DNA of 39,291 bases from assembly GCA_013360405.1 (NCBI GenBank), contig JABWBR010000081.1, positions 1 through 39,291 on the forward strand, given 5' to 3'. The notes beneath the pieces are model-generated. The model worked only from the letters and a program-made list of their open reading frames with translations, was not told the DNA's origin and did not search any database. This document shows positions 1 to 8,141 of the stretch, piece by piece (within the stretch, counting starts at the first letter, position 1; the number at the start of each line of letters is the position of its first letter). A program made the translations under genes and the position numbers. This stretch comes from Saprospiraceae bacterium. Lineage in GTDB: Bacteria; Bacteroidota; Bacteroidia; Chitinophagales; Saprospiraceae.

Positions 1-3000
1 GGCTTTAATCGTACCAGATTGGAATTGAAACTTTGCAAAAGCCTCTTATGTTGTCATCGAAAACCCAGGCTTTAATCGTACCAGATTGGAATTGAAACAT
101 CACAATCGACTTGGAAATAAACAGAGATACGGCGCTTTAATCGTACCAGATTGGAATTGAAACGTTAATTAAATGGTGATACCTTTTAAAGCGGATAACT
201 GCTTTAATCGTACCAGATTGGAATTGAAACTGCTGACTGCCGGGCAATTGCATGACCTGACAACTGGCTTTAATCGTACCAGATTGGAATTGAAACGGAA
301 ACTAGCCAGACCGGTTTAAGTTTGACGGCACCGCTTTAATCGTACCAGATTGGAATTGAAACTCCGGAAATGTAGGTATACAAAATGCAGGCCCGTCCTG
401 CTTTAATCGTACCAGATTGGAATTGAAACTGTACGAATACGAGGAATTGTTACGCCCATTGGTGGCTTTAATCGTACCAGATTGGAATTGAAACTCTTCA
501 TAAACCGGGATAAAAGCCGCCTCGTCAAGCTTTAATCGTACCAGATTGGAATTGAAACCTATCTGCCGCTCGATGGCATAATTTTCAACCAATTGCTTTA
601 ATCGTACCAGATTGGAATTGAAACTTATATGTTTCTCGGGAGGCATTAAATGCGCCTGAAGCTTTAATCGTACCAGATTGGAATTGAAACCGGGAAGTGC
701 CCCACCGGCTTTCAGCCGCAGCCTGAGCTTTAATCGTACCAGATTGGAATTGAAACTCTTTGGCATCAGTAAATGTGACGAGCTCGCCAGCAGCTTTAAT
801 CGTACCAGATTGGAATTGAAACTCGGGTAGCGGGCTGGGTAGCCCATAGTGTTCGCCGGCTTTAATCGTACCAGATTGGAATTGAAACTTTTTTCTTTTG
901 GTAATGGTGGACATTATTTTAGACGCTTTAATCGTACCAGATTGGAATTGAAACTGCCGCCGTAGCTTCAATTGAGATGCTGTGAGGCAGCTTTAATCGT
1001 ACCAGATTGGAATTGAAACAGTGCGATCCGTCTGGCTTATTTTGCCGTTTAGTGGCTTTAATCGTACCAGATTGGAATTGAAACGTTTAGGTATGACGGC
1101 GCAAGCTGGGTATTTATCGGGCTTTAATCGTACCAGATTGGAATTGAAACTAAAATAACTTCCTCCGCCTGGAGTGTCGCCATTTGCTTTAATCGTACCA
1201 GATTGGAATTGAAACATAATCTTGGATGGTACTTCACCTCAAACACTACGGCTTTAATCGTACCAGATTGGAATTGAAACCTCGACGTATGGCTATGGTA
1301 CAAAAATCATCGTCTGGCTTTAATCGTACCAGATTGGAATTGAAACGAATAATACACCGGATGGAGGCAACGTCGTGCGAGGCTTTAATCGTACCAGATT
1401 GGAATTGAAACGGGAATTCAGTGCTTTGCGTGATCTCGCCTGCCAGGGCTTTAATCGTACCAGATTGGAATTGAAACTCGGTCAAGACCGCTTGACATGA
1501 TAGCAAGCTCTTCGCTTTAATCGTACCAGATTGGAATTGAAACTCGACGAATCAATTTTTGAGATTCAATGGTACTAATTGCTTTAATCGTACCAGATTG
1601 GAATTGAAACGACTGAAACTTGCACCGGCAACGGGGTATGGGTCGGCTTTAATCGTACCAGATTGGAATTGAAACCTTGAATATAAGCGCTTGCAATCTA
1701 TTATTCGAGGCTTTAATCGTACCAGATTGGAATTGAAACGATTTTTCGGGTATACAAACAGGTGTTCGTGATTCTGCTTTAATCGTACCAGATTGGAATT
1801 GAAACTGAGTTAAAATTTAAAAGGATTAAAAGGAAGTTTATGCTTTAATCGTACCAGATTGGAATTGAAACTTAAAGTGCCTAAGATTAAATATTCTTTG
1901 TTTGACCGCTTTAATCGTACCAGATTGGAATTGAAACTGTGGATCAATGCAAAAGAATCGCCCTCGGTCATCAGCTTTAATCGTACCAGATTGGAATTGA
2001 AACGTGGGAAGGCGGTCTTTGAAATACTTTAACCCGCCTGCTTTAATCGTACCAGATTGGAATTGAAACCCGGAAGTACCGTTCCAGTAATCCAAACGGG
2101 TTGAGCGCTTTAATCGTACCAGATTGGAATTGAAACTTTTTGTAGGTACTAAGCACCTGCGATCCGGGCGCAGCTTTAATCGTACCAGATTGGAATTGAA
2201 ACGCAAAGTCAAGCCCCGGCCCGATCACTCGGAGCCGGGGGCTTTAATCGTACCAGATTGGAATTGAAACGGGGTACGGCTTTCGATAATCCGCCCGCCG
2301 TGGTGTGCTTTAATCGTACCAGATTGGAATTGAAACCATTTAAGGACGCGCCAAAAGCTTCTAATTCGGGCGTGCTTTAATCGTACCAGATTGGAATTGA
2401 AACGCAGCCCCGGCAAGAAATACACCGAAAATGCCTAATTGCTTTAATCGTACCAGATTGGAATTGAAACTTATTTTTTTACCGCAAAACCTTTCGACAA
2501 TGACAGCTTTAATCGTACCAGATTGGAATTGAAACATTTTTACCGGCGTTTTCCGGATAGAAGTCGGTGTGCTTTAATCGTACCAGATTGGAATTGAAAC
2601 GGATTGGCCCGCCTGGACACCGGAGCCGCCCTACTACGCTTTAATCGTACCAGATTGGAATTGAAACTGAGCGTGAAAGATTGAACACTTCCATCCGGGG
2701 ACAGCTTTAATCGTACCAGATTGGAATTGAAACTTGTTTAGCGCGAGCTTTCGCATCCCCTGCAAGAGTGCTTTAATCGTACCAGATTGGAATTGAAACC
2801 AGTAGCGGTAATCCCGGCGCTAATGATCGCAGCAGGCTTTAATCGTACCAGATTGGAATTGAAACTGCGCCCGACGCCGGCACCTTTTTTCTTTAAAGAC
2901 GGCTTTAATCGTACCAGATTGGAATTGAAACTTTTTACGGTGACTTGCTCCAATCTGCTGATAATCAAGCTTTAATCGTACCAGATTGGAATTGAAACTT

Positions 3001-4089
3001 GTAGGCGGGCCAATCCTCATGTCTTCGAGTGACAAGCTTTAATCGTACCAGATTGGAATTGAAACTGACAAAGGTGTACGGACATTCGACATGGCAAAGC
3101 AGCTTTAATCGTACCAGATTGGAATTGAAACCCGACTTTTCACCCGAAAAAACACCGACTTCTATCCGCTTTAATCGTACCAGATTGGAATTGAAACCGC
3201 ATTGATGCCCAGGTACGTAGGGCCCCAGTTGCCGCTTTAATCGTACCAGATTGGAATTGAAACTTTTTCATCGTAGCGGCGGCGGCCTGCATTGCTTGGC
3301 TTTAATCGTACCAGATTGGAATTGAAACGGCTCAAAGTCTGCAACAGCTACTGCAGCGGAATCAGCTTTAATCGTACCAGATTGGAATTGAAACGCGTAT
3401 AAATTCAGTACCTTTTTCATGTTCAAATTGCTTTAATCGTACCAGATTGGAATTGAAACGGAGGCGTGAAACGCGCGCGCTTGCTCAAGATACTTGCTTT
3501 AATCGTACCAGATTGGAATTGAAACTTATCGTACATCCAAAGCAGGTAAGCGTCGGGGACGGCTTTAATCGTACCAGATTGGAATTGAAACGGTGAATAA
3601 CCTCGCGGAAAGAGCCTACCCAATAATGCTTTAATCGTACCAGATTGGAATTGAAACGTCTTGCTGCCTGTCTTGCTGCTTCATTGCTGCTTCGCTTTAA
3701 TCGTACCAGATTGGAATTGAAACGTGATTGCTGGCAGGCTGACGGCACGCGTATCAACTGCTTTAATCGTACCAGATTGGAATTGAAACTGCAGCGTGAA
3801 TTGCTGCGTATGGCAGAGGCTGCTTAGCTTTAATCGTACCAGATTGGAATTGAAACTGTTTTCAATGCGCTTGCGCAGTTGTGCCGATTCGCGCTTTAAT
3901 CGTACCAGATTGGAATTGAAACGAAACCTCGACCTTGGCGCCATCCCAATCCGGAGGCGCTTTAATCGTACCAGATTGGAATTGAAACTTTCACATACTC
4001 ATCCACCACACTCGCCCACCCTAAGCTTTAATCGTACCAGATTGGAATTGAAACCGTCCTTAATCTGCAGATTTCCTGTTTTTTTTTCG

Positions 4090-4249
4090 CCTTTAATCGT
4101 ACCAGATTGGAATTGAAACTGGCAATCGCAGTAAATAGACTGACCAACGGCAACCTTTAATCGTACCAGATTGGAATTGAAACTAGTCGGCCTCGCCTTT
4201 TGAATCGTAGTTGATGCCGCCTTTAATCGTACCAGATTGGAATTGAAAC
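4090..4249 (+). repeat. Internal block of base-1 variant CRISPR repeats with a spacer also found at the distal end
   Basis: The repeats at 4090, 4154 and 4220 start with C instead of G. The same variant is otherwise found only in the last four repeats of the array (5538, 5604, 5671, 5737). The spacer 4184-4219 (starts TAGTCGGCCT, ends GATGCCG) is identical to 5568-5603, and both copies are flanked on both sides by variant repeats. Neighbouring spacers differ. This points to a rearrangement that joined a former array end to further array sequence. Confidence 0.93.
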
Positions 4250-4579
4250 CGCGAACACGCCAAGTCGGTATTCGCCAATATCATGGCTTTAATCGTACCA
4301 GATTGGAATTGAAACTTTTCATACTCCTGCTTATTTGCGGTGGCCTGTCTTGCTTTAATCGTACCAGATTGGAATTGAAACGTACCGGTTTGGGTAAATG
4401 GGTGAGTGGAGTGATATGCTTTAATCGTACCAGATTGGAATTGAAACGGGGGTGTGAATGGGGTATTGAGGGCGGTATTGTCCGCTTTAATCGTACCAGA
4501 TTGGAATTGAAACCCGGCACATTTATCAAATATACCCCGGTACTTACTAGCTTTAATCGTACCAGATTGGAATTGAAAC

Positions 4580-4681
4580 CCTGTTTCCCCGTGAACTTCG
4601 TCCACTGTTCCGCCAGCTTTAATCGTACCAGATTGGAATTGAAACCCTGTTTCCCCGTGAACTTCGTCCACTGTTCCGCCA
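4580..4681 (+). repeat. Tandemly duplicated CRISPR spacer (first pair)
   Basis: The 36-bp spacer at 4580-4615 (starts CCTGTTTCCC, ends GTTCCGCCA) is repeated exactly at 4646-4681, separated by one repeat. This is a duplication of one repeat-spacer unit, as expected from slippage or unequal recombination between repeats, rather than two independent acquisitions. Confidence 0.97.
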
Positions 4682-4908
4682 GCTTTAATCGTACCAGATT
4701 GGAATTGAAACTTTTCTTCCGTATACAAATACCCTGGCAAATCCGTGCTTTAATCGTACCAGATTGGAATTGAAACGTAAGTAACTTTCCCTTTTCTCTG
4801 TAACGGCACCAAGCTTTAATCGTACCAGATTGGAATTGAAACAAGATTAAGGAAATATACGATGACAGAAAGCAAGCAGCTTTAATCGTACCAGATTGGA
4901 ATTGAAAC

Positions 4909-5010
4909 GCTTTGATATTTTGCTATCAAAAGCAGCTGCTGAAGGCTTTAATCGTACCAGATTGGAATTGAAACGCTTTGATATTTTGCTATCAAAAGCA
5001 GCTGCTGAAG
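4909..5010 (+). repeat. Tandemly duplicated CRISPR spacer (second pair)
   Basis: The 36-bp spacer at 4909-4944 (starts GCTTTGATAT, ends GCTGCTGAAG) is repeated exactly at 4975-5010, with one repeat between the copies. It is a second single-unit duplication within 330 bp of the first. Confidence 0.97.
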
Positions 5011-5766
5011 GCTTTAATCGTACCAGATTGGAATTGAAACGTTCGGCCTGTTCATCGGCGGTAAGAGTTGATTTACGCTTTAATCGTACCAGATTGGAAT
5101 TGAAACTACGCTCAAGAAACTCCTGTAGCTTAAAAGCGCGGCGGCTTTAATCGTACCAGATTGGAATTGAAACAGGGGCATCTACATAAGGTTCCTGTAC
5201 CCTGTGGTGCTTTAATCGTACCAGATTGGAATTGAAACTACACAAGAGACAGCGAATTGTCACCATCCTCTAACGGCTTTAATCGTACCAGATTGGAATT
5301 GAAACCTGCTACATACGATATTATTAAGGCACACTGGACAGCTTTAATCGTACCAGATTGGAATTGAAACGCGAGCGCATTACAATAGGCTACTACAATG
5401 CCGCCGGCTTTAATCGTACCAGATTGGAATTGAAACGCGGCAATGATCACCGCCTGGCCGGCATCGCGTGCGCTTTAATCGTACCAGATTGGAATTGAAA
5501 CAGCGGTCGATTGGCTTATTTGTTAGACGATGGTGCGCCTTTAATCGTACCAGATTGGAATTGAAACTAGTCGGCCTCGCCTTTTGAATCGTAGTTGATG
5601 CCGCCTTTAATCGTACCAGATTGGAATTGAAACTCAAAGCAATACGCATGGAGCAACGTATCTGTAAACCCCTTTAATCGTACCAGATTGGAATTGAAAC
5701 TAAGGAACTGTCTCGATGTTGTTGCTTATAACGGTTCCTTTAATCGTACCAGATTGGAATTGAACC

Positions 5767-5888
5767 AGCGAATGCCCCTCCGCAGGCGATTTCAAACGCA
5801 GCACCTGCCAGCCCAGGCCCTCCAACAGTTGGAGGAGGGGTTCTTCTACAAAGGTACGTCCGTCTATGTCGTGCCGGTTGGGAGTCAT
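5767..5888 (-). pseudogene. Truncated 5' end of a gene cut by the CRISPR array (possible restriction-subunit N-terminus)
   Basis: On the minus strand an ATG at 5888 opens a frame of about 40 codons that runs straight into the last CRISPR repeat. The start reads MTPNRHDIDGRTFVEEPLLQ, followed by a segment with LLEGLGWQVLRLK. A short leader followed by VEEPLLQLLEGLGW resembles the N-terminus of some type I restriction endonuclease R subunits, where a similar acidic-hydrophobic helix precedes the nuclease domain. That resemblance is from memory and weak. Beyond 5767 the frame is repeat and spacer sequence, so no full product can be made. It may instead be a chance frame. The stretch 5889-5978 to its right holds nothing I can recognise. 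Confidence 0.3.
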
Positions 5889-5978
5889 GCTGTTCTATTT
5901 ATTCGAATGCCCAATCTTACAGGCAGTTCTTCCCATATCTAGTTTTCCACATTGCATAGCCGTTTTTCGCCCTTTTTT

Positions 5979-6345
5979 GTCATGCTGGACAAAGCGCGAC
6001 AAATCCTGCCTTTTCCCTTCAAACCTGGGCTTCAGCCCGGGGACTGTGCCAAAGATCGCACTTGTCGGTGTACATACACTACGTATGCAGATGCCCTGGC
6101 GGGCATGACAATAAAACAATAGGAGCAAGAATAGTATGCGCATCCAAAGCTCGCCGGTAAAGATCATCCACAGTGTCATGCTGGACAAAGCGCGACAAAC
6201 CCTGTCTTTTCCCTTCAAACCCGGGCTTCAGCCAGGGGACTGAGCCAAAACATACACTACGTGTGCAGATGCCCTGGCGGGCATGACAATAAAACTAATA
6301 GGTGCATGAATCAAGAATAGTATGCGCATCCAAAGCTCGCCGGTA
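5979..6345. repeat. Two direct copies of a ~175-bp element with inverted ends
   Basis: 5979-6159 and 6175-6345 are near-identical direct copies. Each begins GTCATGCTGGACAAAGCGCG, contains an internal GGGCTTCAGCC stretch, passes through CCCTGGCGGGCATGACAATA and ends at GCTCGCCGGTA. Within each copy the start GTCATGC and the later GCATGAC are inverted, a layout seen in MITE-like or REP-type non-coding elements. The second copy lacks a short internal segment and has a small insertion. No coding sequence is evident. Confidence 0.85.
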
Positions 6346-6409
6346 CAGGGTATCTGCACACGTAATACCGTACCGGCTGCTTTAGCTGCTGAAAAAGTCC
6401 CCGTTCAAC

Positions 6410-6438
6410 TCAGGAGGTGTTTTGAATTCACCTCCTGA
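6410..6438. repeat. 10-bp perfect hairpin of unknown role
   Basis: TCAGGAGGTG at 6410-6419 is exactly complementary to CACCTCCTGA at 6429-6438, with a 9-nt loop. No T-tract follows, so it is not a clear terminator. It lies in the gene-free stretch before the T9SS protein gene. Confidence 0.7.
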
Positions 6439-6475
6439 ATTATCCGTGCCTGCATTGAAAGGCCTTGCCTTGAAT

Positions 6476-6537
6476 GTTCGTTTCGGCTCCGCTCAACGAA
6501 CGACTCTGCCGGTCATTGAGCGGAGTCGAAATGACCG
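6476..6537. repeat. Two oppositely oriented copies of a short palindromic element (GAGCGGAGTCGA core)
   Basis: The hairpin at 6476-6501 has arms GTTCGTT/AACGAAC around TCGGCTCCGCTC. The hairpin at 6510-6537 has arms CGGTCATT/AATGACCG around GAGCGGAGTCGA. The two loops are reverse complements apart from one base, so they are the same element in opposite orientations. From memory this core is a common dispersed intergenic element in Bacteroidota. Confidence 0.75.
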
Positions 6538-6624
6538 ACTCCCGTGCCGACTCCCCCACAATGAACACTATCTGGGCACAGCAGACTATCTCGCTAATTG
6601 TGCAACAACCTGTTGCACAAATCC

Positions 6625-6714
6625 CCCGGCCGTCACCACCAAGGATTCTCCCCGGCCGTCACCCCCCCCGGAGGTTCCCCGCCGTCACCACCTGAGTCAG
6701 TTCCCCGCCGTCAC
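6625..6714. repeat. Four-copy tandem repeat with exact 26-bp period
   Basis: The motif CCCCGGCCGTCAC (CCCCGCCGTCAC in the last two copies) recurs with GTCAC at 6632, 6658, 6684 and 6710, exactly 26 bp apart each time. The other half of each unit is variable. The array ends about 17 bp before the -7-like box of the next gene. Period and constant core suggest either helical-phase protein binding or a degraded minisatellite. Confidence 0.85.
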
Positions 6715-6730
6715 TTTCCAAAAAAAAACT

Positions 6731-6738
6731 TACCTTTG
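6731..6738 (+). promoter_or_regulatory. Bacteroidota-type -7 box for the T9SS protein gene
   Basis: TACCTTTG matches the TAnnTTTG -7 consensus known for Bacteroidota and lies 19 bp before the ATG at 6758. No TTTG -33 element is seen at the usual distance; that position is occupied by the 26-bp repeats. Confidence 0.6.
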
Positions 6739-6757
6739 TATCTCAAAGGGCAACACA

Positions 6758-7894
6758 ATGAAGCATACCATCCTCATGATCACCATGCTGGCGGCTGTCG
6801 CTGCCGGCGCACAAATTACCGTTACCAACGCTACCTTCCCGGTAGTGGGTGACACACTCCGCACCGCTATTGACGATATGCCCACCGGCATCGTCGCCTT
6901 AACCCCGCCGGGCGGCAACCAACAGTGGGATTTCTCGAGCCTCCTGGCCGGCTTTACCCGCGAACAAATTATCCGCCCCGCCGCCGAAGGCAACGCCGCA
7001 GCTTCTTTCCCCGGCGCAGAGTATTTTATCGAGATCGCTAACGGCGGGCAGAATTACTACAACGTTACCGACCAACGTATCGAACTCGTCGGCTTTAGCG
7101 GCGAAGATCCCCTCGGACAAGGCTTCCAGGTGATTACCAGCTTTAACCCGCCGATCGTTGAGCGTTGGGCGCCGTTGGAGTTTTTTGCGATTAACCCAAG
7201 CAACGCCGCATTGCTATTCTCGTTTTCTCCCGATGACGTGCCCGGCAATATCTTCGATCAACTGCCCATCAACCCCGATTCGCTGCGCGTGCGCGTAGCT
7301 ATCAACCGCCTGGATGTAGTGGACGGCTGGGGCTCGCTCACTATTCCCGGCGGAGTGTACGACGTGCTGCGCGAAAAACGAACGGAATACCGCGAAGTCC
7401 GCCTCGACGCCAAAGTACCCATTTTGGGATGGCTGGATGTGACGGATGTGGCTCTTGCCAACCTGCCGGTGGAAGGCCTCGGCGTGGATACTATCGTCCG
7501 ATATTATTATTTTAATGATGAAGAAAAGGAACCTATCGCGATAGCGACGATAAATAACGAGCAAAATGCCGTGACGAGCGTGGAGTTTAAAGCCAATAAT
7601 ACCAGCACGCCGGTGCATAATGCCGCCAACCCCCGCCCCGGTATTTACGCGTACCCCAACCCCGCTATGGTGAATGTGCGCTTCGATTTTGTGAATCTGC
7701 CCGAAGGTAATTATAAACTCCAATTTTACGACCTGCTCGGTAAGGAGGTGCTATACCGCCAATACGCTATTCACGGCAACCAAACGGAAAAAATGGATGT
7801 CTCTTCGCTGCGCCCCGGGGTGTACCTCTGCAGCGTGACCAATAACAAAGGAAAAATCGTGGCCACCCGTCGTATCGCTGTAGTCCGGCCTTGA
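6758..7894 (+). CDS. Secreted protein with type IX secretion C-terminal sorting domain
   Basis: The product is 378 aa. The open frame extends upstream to 6422, but that part is low-complexity repeat sequence. The ATG at 6758 gives a classical signal peptide (MKHTILMITMLAAVAAGAQ) and lies just behind the -7 box. The middle (about residues 20-285) is a beta-rich, unrecognised extracellular region of the kind found in many uncharacterised Bacteroidota exoproteins. The last 85 residues form a type A sorting domain: a PNPA motif after a Pro-rich linker, FYDLLGKEV, then SLRPGVYLCSV. This domain directs export through the T9SS and surface attachment or release. The substrate or role of the mature part is unknown. 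The gene stands alone, with repeats on both sides. Confidence 0.85.
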   Translation: MKHTILMITMLAAVAAGAQITVTNATFPVVGDTLRTAIDDMPTGIVALTPPGGNQQWDFSSLLAGFTREQIIRPAAEGNAAASFPGAEYFIEIANGGQNYYNVTDQRIELVGFSGEDPLGQGFQVITSFNPPIVERWAPLEFFAINPSNAALLFSFSPDDVPGNIFDQLPINPDSLRVRVAINRLDVVDGWGSLTIPGGVYDVLREKRTEYREVRLDAKVPILGWLDVTDVALANLPVEGLGVDTIVRYYYFNDEEKEPIAIATINNEQNAVTSVEFKANNTSTPVHNAANPRPGIYAYPNPAMVNVRFDFVNLPEGNYKLQFYDLLGKEVLYRQYAIHGNQTEKMDVSSLRPGVYLCSVTNNKGKIVATRRIAVVRP

Positions 7895-7901
7895 TTTTTA
7901 T

Positions 7902-7996
7902 TAACCACGGAGTTTCACGGAGTTTACACGGAGTTCCACAGAGCGTTAATTTGACTCCGTGTAACTCTGTGTGAACTCCGTGAAACTCCGTGGTTA
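7902..7996. repeat. Long inverted repeat with tandem ACGGAGTT units in its arms
   Basis: The left arm has four ~11-bp units of CACGGAGTTT type. The right arm carries their complement (ACTCCGTGTA type), closing on CCACGG/CCGTGG ends. The element starts 7 bp after the T9SS protein stop codon, so it may act as a terminator or 3'-end stabiliser. A second member of the same family lies at 12915-13013. Confidence 0.9.
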
Positions 7997-8021
7997 TAAA
8001 TTCCCCCGCCTCCGAACACCC

Positions 8022-8037
8022 TGTCCGATATCGAACA
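8022..8037. promoter_or_regulatory. Near-perfect 16-bp palindrome, candidate NtrC-type enhancer site
   Basis: TGTCCGATATCGAACA is symmetric at 14 of 16 positions (TGTYCG-ATAT-CGRACA). A further half-site CCGAACA lies at 8012-8018. The palindrome ends 54 bp before the -24 element of the sigma-54-like promoter, roughly -80 to -95 from the predicted start, which is in the range used by NtrC-family activators. That it binds the regulator encoded at 14418 is inference. Confidence 0.5.
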
Positions 8038-8090
8038 CTTTTTATTTTATAAAAATAACATAAATTGCTAATATCCAATAAATTGTAATT

Positions 8091-8106
8091 TGGCACGCCG
8101 ATTGGA
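8091..8106 (+). promoter_or_regulatory. Candidate sigma-54 (-24/-12) promoter of the efflux operon
   Basis: TGGCACG-N4-TTGGA matches the sigma-54 consensus TGGCACG-N4-TTGCA except for G in place of C at -12; the 12-bp spacing between the two elements is exact. The predicted transcription start is near 8117, 25 bp before the ATG. A weaker housekeeping reading (TTTG at 8089 and TATACTTG at 8108) overlaps it with poor spacing. An NtrC-family regulator is encoded downstream in the same locus. Confidence 0.6.
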
Positions 8107-8141
8107 TTATACTTGTCATAACCGTGCAAAAACGAACGGAA

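Larger units (their letters stand above)
2..5766 (+). CRISPR. Long CRISPR array, 88 repeats / 87 spacers, open at left edge
   Basis: A 30-bp repeat begins GCTTTAATCG and ends GGAATTGAAAC. It recurs 88 times with spacers of about 34-38 bp, a period close to 66 bp. The first visible repeat is 2-31 and the last 5737-5766. The only repeat variants I saw are a G-to-C change at base 1 in seven repeats (4090, 4154, 4220, 5538, 5604, 5671, 5737) and an altered 3' end (GAACC) in the last one. A degenerate last repeat marks the leader-distal end, and ATTGAAAC is the usual 5' handle of mature crRNAs in type I/III systems. Transcription is therefore read as left to right, with the leader off the window. 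No cas gene is present, so the subtype cannot be fixed; a 30-mer of this form fits type I-B or type III. Because the period is a multiple of three, spurious ORFs with repeated peptides run through the array. Confidence 0.99.

Noticed and set aside
302-5649. Many ORFs on both strands inside the array with repeated peptides such as FQFQSGTIKA, FNSNLVRLK or FNRTRLELK
   Set aside because: They are translations of the 30-bp CRISPR repeat in different frames; the 66-bp period keeps them open. They are not genes.
6625-6714. A second, degenerate CRISPR array
   Set aside because: The 26-bp period is too short for repeat plus spacer, the core is only about 12 bp, and it is unrelated to the true repeat.
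6422-6757. N-terminal extension of the T9SS protein frame
   Set aside because: It translates hairpins and the 26-bp repeats, precedes the -7 box at 6731, and would hide the signal peptide.
8124-8141. GTG start six codons upstream for the adaptor gene
   Set aside because: It lies within about 7 bases of the predicted transcript start and adds nothing conserved; the ATG at 8142 is preferred, though GTG is not excluded.
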